A stretch of 8,146 nt of DNA from Anaerolineaceae bacterium (GCA_014860845.1 JACZIY010000281.1:1-8146), one strand, 5' to 3'; shown: positions 1 to 7,072, numbered from the stretch's first letter. Notes: generated by a model not told the origin, from the sequence alone. Program-made: numbers and translations.

Positions 1-270
1 AAATGCTTCCGCAAACGCAAGAAATGCGTTCCACCAGGTCGTAATATTTTCATTATCAATCTGTAAAAGGATATCTTCCGGATGGATGCCACTGAAATAT
101 TGTTGTGCCATGAGATGGAAAATTTTTCCATTATTGATTTGTTTTTCTAATTCCAGAACCGGTTCTGAGTGAACTGCTGGCCAAATTCTTTGTAAAAGAT
201 ACCGCAATTCAAATCTTCGGGGACATTCGATGTAATCATGTAGCTTGTTCTGAGAATAATCAAATTTCAT
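1..270 (-). CDS. PD-(D/E)XK (RecB/AddB/Cas4-like) nuclease, N-terminal fragment
   Basis: Only the first 90 residues are in the window; the reading frame is open to the left edge, so the catalytic D...(D/E)xK motif is not seen. The N-terminus (Y5-S6, then L10, Y13, C16-P17-R18-R19-F20 and Y24-L25) fits the opening helix of RecB-family PD-(D/E)XK nucleases, whose usual form is S-x-L-x-x-Y-x-x-CPRRF-x-L-x-YL. In AddB and Cas4 a Cys at about this place is the first ligand of a 4Fe-4S cluster, so C16 may be one here; that is inference. The start ATG at 270 lies 11 bp inside the end of the upstream helicase gene, which implies translational coupling. A nuclease acting on the helicase's DNA product is the likely role. 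The family call is fairly sure; the exact activity cannot be judged from this fragment. Confidence 0.72.
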   Translation of the reverse strand, partial: MKFDYSQNKLHDYIECPRRFELRYLLQRIWPAVHSEPVLELEKQINNGKIFHLMAQQYFSGIHPEDILLQIDNENITTWWNAFLAFAEAF

Positions 271-2509
271 TTTGTTTCTCCCAAAAAGCCGATAAGGCTA
301 AGAATGGAATAGAAGGATTAGCATTTTTCCTGTTTTTATGATGTGTGTTTCCGGTATTCCAGGTAATGATTAATTCCTTTTTTGCTCTGGTTATTCCAAC
401 AAAAAACAGGCGAATTCTTTCCGCTGCATACTCTATTCTGGCTTGTTCTGTTGCGAGTCCATATTCCAGGTAAAGGTTTTCAAGATCGCTTTCTGCTAAG
501 GCATTAAGTTTTTGATTAATTTCTGCTTCCAGGTTTATTTCATCTTTATAGATATGTTTTTCTGATATAAAGTGATCGCCTATCGATGCCGAAGGAAAAT
601 CATAGTCGTTTACTGACATTAAATAAACCCGATCCCACTCAAGCCCTTTGGCTTTGTGGTAGGTTGTGACGACGACTTTACCTTTGTGCATTTCCGGATT
701 AAAACCAGATTCCTCGTCAGAAAATCCCTGTAATTTTCTACGATTTTCAGCAATTAATGATAGTTCTGTTGCAAATTGAGGTAGTAACCAATCAGGATGG
801 TTTTTGGCATATTGTTCAAGAATGAGTGCTAATTTGTGTGCCAGGGCTAAATCAGCGGGTTTTTCAAATAATTCCTGACTGATGGTAATTATTATTTGGT
901 GTATAGGTAAATCAGCTGCTTTTAACCATCTTGACAATTGAATTCTAAATTCAAGCAAAATTTGAATAATTTCATTATCTGGTGGTTTTTCTTGTTGATG
1001 AAGATTCTGTATCCAATCATGATCGGGAACCGGGAATAAGAATTCTTCCAGATAATTACAAGTTCGAATAAGTCTGACGATTTCGTCCCTGTTCTGTCTT
1101 GACAGTGAAAATTTTATTCGAGACAGGAAATCAAATATTTTTATAAGTCGCGTAGTCTGATTGGGGCTTTCCAAAAAATTCAGGATGGAAGCCAGAATGG
1201 CAGCGGTATTTCTGGTTGATTGACTGGTTTGTAAAATTTCAACATAAGGGATTTTTTCTCTCTGGAGGGCTTCGACGATTTTTCCACCTCTGTAATTTCT
1301 TGGAACGAGGACAGCGACAGTGTTGTCTGAATTTTCAGGTAACCATTTATTCAAAGAAACAATCACACTCTTAATTTCCTGTTCGGATGATTGTGGCTTT
1401 TCGAATAGATAAATTTTCTCTGGGTGGTCTTCAGGGTTGGGTTGTGGGTCATATTTAGGTGTCGGTTCAATAAATGGCATTGTTAATGAATTGCGTAATG
1501 CGTAAATTAGGTGGTCCTCATTCGTCCAGCGAATCAATTCGTTGGCAAGATCCATAATGGATTGCGTTGATCGGCCTGAATTTGGCAATGTCTTCGAGCT
1601 CACACCAGGATGGGCAAGGAAAGATTTTAAATATTCTGGACTTGCGGTAGTGAAAGATTCAAATATAGCCTGGTTCGGGTCACCGACACGTACCCAATTG
1701 CCGTTTTCTCCAACAAGTGCTTTTAAAATAACTTCCTGAAGGCGACTACTATCCTGAGCTTCATCTTCAAGAATAAATGGCCATTGGTATCTCAACCGGT
1801 TTAAATAATCGGGATCTATTTGTAAACACATTAGTGCCAAACGAATCAAATCGTCAAAATCAACAGCCGATCGATAATTCAAAGCTCTTTGATAGTCTTC
1901 ATAAATTTCTACCCCCAGGTTAAGTAAAGAGTCGTTGATTTTCAAGTCAGATAATCTTGTAAATATTTCCTGCGGTGATAATTGTAGATCTTTTGCTGTT
2001 CGAATGAAATTAGTACAAATTGATGAAAGGGCAGATTGCCAATCTGATTTTTGGGTTCGGTTTAAATTGTTGGAATAATCTGGTTTTCCCCAGCGATCTA
2101 TAAAATTTGGATTACGTTTTAGCCAGCTCTCGACAGATGTATCCAGAATTTGGTTTGTTTCACGTTCATCAATAATTTCAAATTCGTTTCCTAGACCAAC
2201 AAGATCCGGCCTTTCTCTTACGATATCATGGGCTAATCCATGCAGAGTTCTGACACGATATCCTACCCCAGGGAGTAAACCGAAAGCCTCCATGAAGCTG
2301 GAGATTCGATTAGAAAAATTATTCACGGCCGAATTGACCAATGTAACGACCAATATTTCCTGGTCATCCTCTACCTTACCTTCAAACAATAAATTAGCTG
2401 CCAAATATGATAATGTCTGCGTTTTTCCACTTCCAGGAACCGCAGAAATACCCATTTTTCCGCTGGTATATTTGAGAATCTCCAGTTGCTTTGGCCTTGG
2501 TCTAAACAT
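260..2509 (-). CDS. UvrD/Rep-type superfamily 1A DNA helicase (ATP-dependent 3'-5' motor)
   Basis: This 749-residue protein has a full set of SF1A helicase motifs: Q motif near Q8, Walker A AVPGSGKT (23-30, K29), motif Ib RTLHG (87-91), Walker B DEAQD (249-253), motif III VGDPNQAIF (275-283), motif IV LPNSGRS (308-314), motif V TTYHKAKGLEWD (615-626) and motif VI FVGITRAK (703-710). It should therefore be an active ATP-driven translocase that unwinds DNA, with 3'-5' polarity as in UvrD, PcrA and RecB/AddA. There is no C-terminal nuclease domain, unlike AddA (about 1,200 residues). I prefer the ATG at 2509 because a GGAAA lies 5-6 bases upstream; an in-frame TTG at 2521 would add four residues but has no clear ribosome site. 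The gene overlaps its upstream neighbour by 8 bp and the downstream nuclease by 11 bp, so the three products probably work as one complex. Confidence 0.93.
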   Translation of the reverse strand: MFRPRPKQLEILKYTSGKMGISAVPGSGKTQTLSYLAANLLFEGKVEDDQEILVVTLVNSAVNNFSNRISSFMEAFGLLPGVGYRVRTLHGLAHDIVRERPDLVGLGNEFEIIDERETNQILDTSVESWLKRNPNFIDRWGKPDYSNNLNRTQKSDWQSALSSICTNFIRTAKDLQLSPQEIFTRLSDLKINDSLLNLGVEIYEDYQRALNYRSAVDFDDLIRLALMCLQIDPDYLNRLRYQWPFILEDEAQDSSRLQEVILKALVGENGNWVRVGDPNQAIFESFTTASPEYLKSFLAHPGVSSKTLPNSGRSTQSIMDLANELIRWTNEDHLIYALRNSLTMPFIEPTPKYDPQPNPEDHPEKIYLFEKPQSSEQEIKSVIVSLNKWLPENSDNTVAVLVPRNYRGGKIVEALQREKIPYVEILQTSQSTRNTAAILASILNFLESPNQTTRLIKIFDFLSRIKFSLSRQNRDEIVRLIRTCNYLEEFLFPVPDHDWIQNLHQQEKPPDNEIIQILLEFRIQLSRWLKAADLPIHQIIITISQELFEKPADLALAHKLALILEQYAKNHPDWLLPQFATELSLIAENRRKLQGFSDEESGFNPEMHKGKVVVTTYHKAKGLEWDRVYLMSVNDYDFPSASIGDHFISEKHIYKDEINLEAEINQKLNALAESDLENLYLEYGLATEQARIEYAAERIRLFFVGITRAKKELIITWNTGNTHHKNRKNANPSIPFLALSAFWEKQNEI

Positions 2510-4604
2510 TTTTATTTCCAATCTGGCGGTGATATGTTCGTAATATTCTCTGTGTGGCTTTTAGAAGAGGACCGGTTTGTTCATCACCACTTTCGTTGTA
2601 ACCCGTTGTGTGAAGTATAAGATTGCCTGAACAGCGACGTAATAATCCACTGATCAATTTCTCCAAATTTTTCTGATTATTTTCATATTCATGGATATCA
2701 GTCCATTTCGTGCCATCTATCCAATTTCTTGATAATACGTAAGGCTGGGTGAGTGGTTGCATCAATCTTTGCCACCAACCCATATTACCTATATCCAACC
2801 ATATTTGAATTTCGACAGGTCGGTTTTGCATTAAAAAGGTATGGGCAGGAGCTAGGTATACAGCATCCTGGGGAGGTAAATCCCAGGTTTGCAAATACAA
2901 AGCAGATATCAGACCATTTTCTAGCATTGTGATGTAGTCCAAAGCCCAATTTTCGCCAGTTTTTAGAAAATGTGAGAAAGTATTCTTTCTAAAATTTTGC
3001 ATCGATTCAATCAATCTGCCAGTAATTTCAGCACCTTCATAGTTCTCGTGAAAACCGAACCCAGGTTGAGACAAAATTTCCCCAAAGAAACTTGCCAGAA
3101 AAACATCTACTTCAGATTTGTTGTTCTGATAATTCATTAACCAGGTAAAAATTTTCTGATATTGAAAAATTGCCTGGATTGTGATTCTTTCCAACATTTC
3201 CGGGCGAACATCATTCATTGAACGCAAAGCAAAAGTATCATTTTTTGCTAAAACAATACGGGATAATAAATCAGCTCTAATGGGATCCATATTCCCTATC
3301 GAATGGGTAATCGCTGTTCGGAATTGATAAATAGAAGGTGATAAACCCCACTCCGGATATGCCAATTTTGTCCAAGATATTAGGCTATGCGTAATTGATT
3401 CCTCACGTAAACTTCGAGACGGTCGGTGGGTAACCAATTTTATATTATTATCATTCATCCTTTGTTGGATTTGGAAGCGAAGGGCATTGCTGACGAATGG
3501 CGCTAAAATGGCGATCTTTCCGGGGTCAACACCCTGCTTGATTTTTTCATCAATTTGGTTCACGACGAGGTCGATCATATCCGGATAAAACTTGAGATGG
3601 TGAAAGGACAACCTTTTAAATCCAGTATCTGAAATTAACCCAATCGGTTGGTGAGATAATGCTTTATTGTAAATGGAAATAATTTCCTGAATAGGTGGAT
3701 CTGTAATAAAAGAATCCTGGACTTCAATGAGCTCCTGACAGTTTTCAGATAAACGGGGAGCACTGGTGGGGTCAGCTCCCAAAAAGGTCCGAAATCCTGC
3801 ATTTTCATCCTGGATCACCAAGGCGCTTTTGAATCGAGGTAACCATTCCAGGATGAGATCATGGGCTACAGGTGTATCTTCTTCACAATTATCATATATT
3901 AAATATTCATAACTATTAAATAAATATTGTTGAATTAAGAATGATTCATGAATGATTTTATTGAAGATTTCATATTGAAGGGAGAAATCAATGAAATTGA
4001 ATTCCAAACAGTAGTCTCTAAATGTGTTTGCACATTCCTGGGCTTCGTCATAAGCAATGATGTGGTTACTTTCCTTACTCCAGGCAGATTTTAATCGCAA
4101 CGCTATTTCTTCATGAGGAAAACCAACAAGCGCCGATTTGTTGAGATTATCAAGGATTTGAGAGAGAATTCTTGGTTTTTCAGATTTTATGGTTGAAAAG
4201 AAATTTTTTTCAAAAAAAGGTTCACATACTTTTGCCATAAAATATTGCGCGGATTCAATATTTAGGAAGGTGGGATAGAGTTTTGGATTTTTAAATTTAT
4301 ATTGTGGTGCAATGATAGGCCAAAACAATCGAATTATTTTCTGACTGATTCCACTGACGGTCTGAATGTCGGGTAAATTCCCATTAAAATATTCAATCCT
4401 CTCCAAAAATTCTGAATATGTAATCCCCAATGATTTTTGAGGAACCAATACAAGTATTTTGTTTCCGGGAATATCTTTTTCCAAGAGATAATTCAAAAAA
4501 ATCTTTCCAATGGTCGTTTTTCCACTCCCGGCAATGCCAGTAAGGAAAATACTTCCTTCAAGCGCTCGTTTGGCAATTTCATCCTGATTATCTGTAAATT
4601 CCAT
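2502..4604 (-). CDS. UvrD/AddB-like protein with degenerate helicase motifs (probable inactive helicase subunit)
   Basis: The 700-residue product opens with a good Walker A, GIAGSGKTT (23-31), and keeps the order of SF1 landmarks, but the rest are eroded. Motif Ib is like QTVSG (81-85). The Walker B position reads YDNCEED (237-243) instead of DExQD. Motif III is like QDENAGFRTFLGADP (265-279). Motif IV reads SENCQE, with no Arg where N-x-RS is expected. Motif V keeps only the APAH (586-589), with no KGLE after it. Motif VI reads LLRRCSGNLIL (654-664) instead of a TRA core. It probably binds ATP or DNA but does not drive unwinding. B. subtilis AddB likewise keeps Walker A and has lost the other motifs. 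AddB also has a C-terminal Fe-S nuclease; this protein ends where that would begin, and a separate nuclease is encoded two genes on. It is the first gene of the trio, so a scaffold or sequence-scanning role is plausible but inferred. A diverged active helicase is the alternative. Confidence 0.82.
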   Translation of the reverse strand: MEFTDNQDEIAKRALEGSIFLTGIAGSGKTTIGKIFLNYLLEKDIPGNKILVLVPQKSLGITYSEFLERIEYFNGNLPDIQTVSGISQKIIRLFWPIIAPQYKFKNPKLYPTFLNIESAQYFMAKVCEPFFEKNFFSTIKSEKPRILSQILDNLNKSALVGFPHEEIALRLKSAWSKESNHIIAYDEAQECANTFRDYCLEFNFIDFSLQYEIFNKIIHESFLIQQYLFNSYEYLIYDNCEEDTPVAHDLILEWLPRFKSALVIQDENAGFRTFLGADPTSAPRLSENCQELIEVQDSFITDPPIQEIISIYNKALSHQPIGLISDTGFKRLSFHHLKFYPDMIDLVVNQIDEKIKQGVDPGKIAILAPFVSNALRFQIQQRMNDNNIKLVTHRPSRSLREESITHSLISWTKLAYPEWGLSPSIYQFRTAITHSIGNMDPIRADLLSRIVLAKNDTFALRSMNDVRPEMLERITIQAIFQYQKIFTWLMNYQNNKSEVDVFLASFFGEILSQPGFGFHENYEGAEITGRLIESMQNFRKNTFSHFLKTGENWALDYITMLENGLISALYLQTWDLPPQDAVYLAPAHTFLMQNRPVEIQIWLDIGNMGWWQRLMQPLTQPYVLSRNWIDGTKWTDIHEYENNQKNLEKLISGLLRRCSGNLILHTTGYNESGDEQTGPLLKATQRILRTYHRQIGNKNV

Positions 4605-4653
4605 ATAAATTTATCTCGATTTCCCTCGTATTAAATTAAGGTGATACAGTGAT

Positions 4654-4682
4654 TTTATAACAATTCTGATACCTGAATCACA
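4654..4682 (-). promoter_or_regulatory. Candidate promoter for the helicase/nuclease trio
   Basis: The 101-bp gap between msrQ and the degenerate helicase gene has a TATAAA on the minus strand (4659 down to 4654), which would start transcription about 43 bases before the ATG. The -35 position is poor (TGTGAT at 17 bp spacing). A 6-bp inverted repeat, GTGATT (4649-4654) with AATCAC (4676-4681), overlaps this promoter and could be an operator. No run of T follows it, so it is not a convincing terminator for msrQ. Before the ATG only a weak GAGA, about nine bases away, can serve as ribosome site. Confidence 0.3.
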
Positions 4683-4705
4683 TTGGATTAATTTTGATTT
4701 AGTTA

Positions 4706-5389
4706 TTACTCGTTGGATAAGCTATTTTTGATAGAAATCGTTTTCTTTTTTCTTCCGGTAAGAAAATTATTGACTGATCCTGACCAGGCAGGTTGTCTTG
4801 TGACGAAAAATTTTCGAATGAAAGGAATTCGAACTGAAAGTAGAATAACCAGAATAATAGCAACAGCAATAGCAAGCGCGTTTATGAATTTTAAAGCCAT
4901 AAAGAAATGCAACAATAAAATAATTGATGCCAGATAAACAAGGCGATGAAGTTTATTCCATTTTTTACCCAACTTTTGCATGGATTTTTTTGTTGAAGTA
5001 AATGTTAACAGGATTAAAACCAAGAATCCTGATAGACCTAAAAGTATGTATGGTTTCTCAATAATCGTTTGCCAAATCAAATTCAGGTTGAATCCATAAT
5101 CCAGAATTAAAAAGGTAATGAAGTGCAAAGATGCATAAAATGCAGAGTATAAACCGAGTGGCCGCCGTACCTGATTAAAAGGTCTTAGTCCAAAAATTAC
5201 ATTTAGTGGTGTACAGGCCAGAGATAAAACTAACCAGATAATGGCTGTCCGCCCTGTTCTTTGTGTGATTTCTTGTATCGGATTAACCGTTAAATTGTTC
5301 GAAATTGCATCCCACACCAATACTAAAAAAGGGATTATTGAACCAAAATGTACAAACCACTGTAATCGATTAAATTTAAATTTAGGCAT
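4706..5389 (-). CDS. msrQ: MsrQ-type haem-binding membrane subunit (ferric reductase-like transmembrane domain)
   Basis: The 227-residue protein is almost all membrane helix. From the N-terminus: a helix near 13-28; NPIQEITQRTGR (36-47), typical of MsrQ/YedZ; a helix near 48-66; RRPLGLY (75-81); helices near 81-97, 113-131, 149-166 and 169-187; and a basic tail. H89, H148 and H161 match in spacing the haem-ligand histidines of E. coli MsrQ (91, 151, 164). MsrQ passes electrons from the quinone pool to the molybdenum enzyme MsrP, which repairs methionine sulfoxide outside the cytoplasm. The ATG at 5389 gives the usual family N-terminus and has AGGA about 10 bases upstream; the frame is open back to a TTG at 5467, but the extra 26 residues are charged and unlike the family. 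No msrP is next to it; the upstream gene is an exonuclease. Another partner oxidoreductase is possible. Confidence 0.88.
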   Translation of the reverse strand: MPKFKFNRLQWFVHFGSIIPFLVLVWDAISNNLTVNPIQEITQRTGRTAIIWLVLSLACTPLNVIFGLRPFNQVRRPLGLYSAFYASLHFITFLILDYGFNLNLIWQTIIEKPYILLGLSGFLVLILLTFTSTKKSMQKLGKKWNKLHRLVYLASIILLLHFFMALKFINALAIAVAIILVILLSVRIPFIRKFFVTRQPAWSGSVNNFLTGRKKKTISIKNSLSNE

Positions 5390-5453
5390 CAAGGTTTCAT
5401 CCTGTTCATTTCTTCTGGTGGACTTTTCTCGCATGCAAAGAAAAAAAACATCG

Positions 5454-5484
5454 AGAATAGCAAACAATCAATACCGTTAATCAA
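5454..5484 (-). promoter_or_regulatory. Weak candidate promoter upstream of msrQ
   Basis: In the 107-bp gap between the exonuclease stop and the msrQ ATG, the minus strand has an extended -10 like TGCTATTCT (hexamer 5459 down to 5454) and TTGATT (5484 down to 5479) with a long 19-bp spacer. I see no terminator hairpin here: the AGAAAATTTTCT next to the exonuclease stop is a palindrome with no loop. msrQ may thus be read from its own promoter, from the upstream genes, or from both. Confidence 0.22.
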
Positions 5485-5496
5485 CCAGAAAATTTT

Positions 5497-6066
5497 CTAA
5501 TAGGGGACCCCCGCGATTGAATGGAAGATTGCACGGGTTAATAAAGTGTCATCTGCTGCGCGGTGAGAATTAGGAATTACGATACCTAGATTTCTTCCAG
5601 CTTGTTCCAAACGAAATCTTCGATCTGAGCGCATGTAATCGGAATACACTTTCATAATATCAAAGGCATTCAATCTGGTTATGTTTGGAATATTATTAAT
5701 TTCTAAAGATTGTAAGATCATCCGAATATCAAATTCAGCATTATACATCCCAATGGAATGGTCCAGGAGCAGGGTTCGAATAGTCGGCCAAATTTCAGCC
5801 CATGAGGGTGAATTTGCGACCATTGCATTCGTTATATTGTTTATTGCAGTCGCTGAAGCAGGAATTGGTTTTTGAGGTCTTACAAAGGATTCAAAGATCA
5901 CTTCACCAGACGAATTGACGATAGCAATTTCAATGATCTCATCAGTGTTTTCAAGCCCGGTGGTTTCGGTATCGAGATACACTGGGCTACTTTTAATCTT
6001 TTTCTTAGCATATTCAACAACCTGTTGTCTGGTTACAAATTGGCGGTTAGAGAAGGAAGGAAACAT
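5497..6066 (-). CDS. DEDDh-type 3'-5' exonuclease (DnaQ/RNase T fold)
   Basis: The 189-residue product has the three Exo motifs of DEDDh nucleases. Exo I is YLDTETTGL with D32 and E34. Exo II is NAEFD with D113. Exo III is SHRAADD with H168 and D173. The spacing agrees with the E. coli epsilon subunit (D12, E14, D103, H162, D167), so all metal-binding and catalytic residues are present and it should cut nucleotides from 3' ends of DNA or RNA using two metal ions. It is a single domain with about 30 extra N-terminal residues and no GIY-YIG, BRCT or polymerase part, so it could be a stand-alone epsilon-like proofreader, a repair exonuclease or an RNA-trimming enzyme; sequence alone does not decide. 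I chose the ATG at 6066, with GATAGG six bases upstream, over the in-frame TTG at 6072. It lies 15 bp after the lipoprotein gene and is probably co-transcribed with it. Confidence 0.9.
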   Translation of the reverse strand: MFPSFSNRQFVTRQQVVEYAKKKIKSSPVYLDTETTGLENTDEIIEIAIVNSSGEVIFESFVRPQKPIPASATAINNITNAMVANSPSWAEIWPTIRTLLLDHSIGMYNAEFDIRMILQSLEINNIPNITRLNAFDIMKVYSDYMRSDRRFRLEQAGRNLGIVIPNSHRAADDTLLTRAIFHSIAGVPY

Positions 6067-6081
6067 TAACAACCTATCATA

Positions 6082-6936
6082 TTATGGAAGATTCCAGTAA
6101 GCGATTTCATCCAGCTGAAATGAAAAATTAGGTGTATTTACGCCAGCAATATAAGGACCAAAATATCCAGGTGCAGAAAATTTTTCATCGTCTATCTTCA
6201 CGATTGAAATATTATTTATGTAAAGATTATATTGATTTCCTGATTTTAGAATTCCAATCGTATTGTTCTGATTAGAACCTGCTGCAATGTTTTGGTCACT
6301 GATCCATCCCTGTAAGTTGGATAATCCACTTTCCTCCCACTTTTGAAATGCATATCTCCCATCACAGGTTAATCCGAAATAATAACCAAATCCACTCTCA
6401 AAATCAGGAGATTGAACAACGAGTCCGTATTGATCACTTCCCGCACATTCATTTGTTTGAAAATTTGCCTGTAAATAGTAATTTGCTGGTTTTTGACTGG
6501 TCAAACGCCAGCCCCTCCAGCCTATTGCTGAAATACTGGTCATAGTTAGGGAGCCATCTGAGACACTTATTTTTGTCTGACCATCATCATATCCTTCAGG
6601 ATTTACACCAAAACGGGTTCCATCGTCAAATTGATCAATCCAATTAGGTGCACCAGTAGGAATACCCTGTGGAAGAATTGTTGGGGTCACAGATGATTCC
6701 TGTGTAGGAATTGCAGTTTCTGTCGGTAAAATAATTTCTGGAGTGAATTGGATCGTAATCGTTGGAACTTCAATTGGAAGATCAGTTGGCTCATCCAGAT
6801 CTGGAGTCGTTGTCAGGAGATTTGCGACTTGAGATGCAATCATCTCTGGATTTATCTCAGGTGAATCAGGAAGATTGCAGCCAGTAATACTTACAATTAC
6901 CATCAAGGATAAGAAAAATAAAATTTGTTTTAACAT
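6082..6936 (-). CDS. Secreted lipoprotein with a Thr/Pro-rich linker and a predicted jelly-roll (LamG/DUF1080-like) domain
   Basis: The start is the ATG at 6936, preceded by GGAG at a six-base distance; an in-frame GTG at 6954 is less likely. Residues 1-19 are a lipoprotein signal peptide (hydrophobic core, lipobox ITGC) with lipid-anchored C20. A stretch from about 44 to 97 is rich in T, P, E and I and should be an extended stalk on the outer face of the membrane. Residues 98-284 look like a concanavalin-type beta sandwich: alternating hydrophobic strands, a YLQANF strand, GYYFGL, the NQYNLYINN strand and a closing LDEIAYW. C164 and C191 could form a disulfide. Such domains bind sugars or are remnants of glycan-acting enzymes, but I see no catalytic residues and do not assign a ligand. 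The link with the downstream exonuclease is positional only. Confidence 0.8.
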   Translation of the reverse strand: MLKQILFFLSLMVIVSITGCNLPDSPEINPEMIASQVANLLTTTPDLDEPTDLPIEVPTITIQFTPEIILPTETAIPTQESSVTPTILPQGIPTGAPNWIDQFDDGTRFGVNPEGYDDGQTKISVSDGSLTMTSISAIGWRGWRLTSQKPANYYLQANFQTNECAGSDQYGLVVQSPDFESGFGYYFGLTCDGRYAFQKWEESGLSNLQGWISDQNIAAGSNQNNTIGILKSGNQYNLYINNISIVKIDDEKFSAPGYFGPYIAGVNTPNFSFQLDEIAYWNLP

Positions 6937-6942
6937 AAATAG

Positions 6943-6964
6943 CTCCAAGGTCACGAACCTTGAG
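6943..6964 (-). promoter_or_regulatory. Inverted repeat covering the lipoprotein ribosome site
   Basis: On the minus strand CTCAAGGT (6964-6957), loop TCGTG and ACCTTGGAG (6951-6943) can pair through AAGGT/ACCTT and CTC/GAG with one bulged G. The 3' arm contains the GGAG ribosome site of the lipoprotein gene, so a folded leader could hide it; alternatively the dyad is a protein-binding operator near the transcription start. The stem is short, and which reading is right cannot be told from sequence. Confidence 0.35.
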
Positions 6965-6967
6965 ATA

Positions 6968-6973
6968 ATTATA
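6968..6973 (-). promoter_or_regulatory. -10 box of the lipoprotein/exonuclease promoter
   Basis: The minus strand reads TATAAT from 6973 to 6968, a perfect -10 hexamer, which would place the transcript start near 6961 and give a leader of about 25 bases before the lipoprotein ATG. The -35 position at 17 bp reads GCATTT and is poor, so an activator or a different sigma factor may be involved. Confidence 0.4.
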
Positions 6974-6986
6974 GTCCAGTATTCTT

Positions 6987-7002
6987 CATAAAATGCTTTA
7001 TG
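6987..7002. repeat. CATAAA-ATGC-TTTATG dyad in the divergent intergenic region
   Basis: A 6-bp inverted repeat with a four-base centre lies over the -35 position of the minus-strand promoter and next to a TATAAT (7003-7008) on the plus strand. A regulator binding here could affect both divergent genes. In AT-rich DNA a dyad of this size can arise by chance, so this is only a candidate operator. Confidence 0.25.
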
Positions 7003-7066
7003 TATAATTATGCCAATTTGAAAGATTTGATGAATGATCTGGTTTCTTTGATCCCTGGTGATACCT

Positions 7067-7072
7067 TATAAT
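7067..7072 (+). promoter_or_regulatory. -10 box close to the baseplate J-like gene; possibly a near-leaderless transcript
   Basis: The plus strand has TATAAT at 7067-7072, placing the expected transcript start near 7079, only about five bases before the ATG at 7084. There is no purine-rich ribosome site before that ATG, which agrees with leaderless or near-leaderless translation. The -35 position is weak (TTCTTT at 17 bp). A second TATAAT at 7003-7008 would give a normal leader of about 70 bases. Confidence 0.35.

Noticed and set aside
1542..1739. Plus-strand open frame of 65 codons inside the helicase gene
   Set aside because: It lies wholly opposite a gene with all helicase motifs, has no recognisable domain, and open frames of this size are expected opposite a long gene. 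The same applies to the short plus-strand frames at 2292-2543, 4437-4634, 4713-4937, 5241-5480, 5681-5875, 5872-6069, 5915-6100 and 6348-6545.
1..4604. CRISPR-Cas locus suggested by a Cas4-like nuclease start
   Set aside because: No repeat-spacer array and no cas1, cas2 or effector gene are visible; the helicase neighbours fit an AddAB-like context better.
4649..4681. Inverted repeat after msrQ as an intrinsic terminator
   Set aside because: The arms are only 6 bp and AT-rich, the loop is 21 bases, and no T tract follows. It is kept only as a possible operator.
5390..5467. N-terminal extension of MsrQ from a TTG at 5467 or an ATG at 5434
   Set aside because: The added residues are charged and unlike the short N-terminus of MsrQ, and no ribosome site precedes these codons. 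The ATG at 5389 fits better.
5485..5500. AGAAAATTTTCT palindrome after the exonuclease as a terminator
   Set aside because: It has no loop and no GC-rich stem, so it would not form a stable hairpin.
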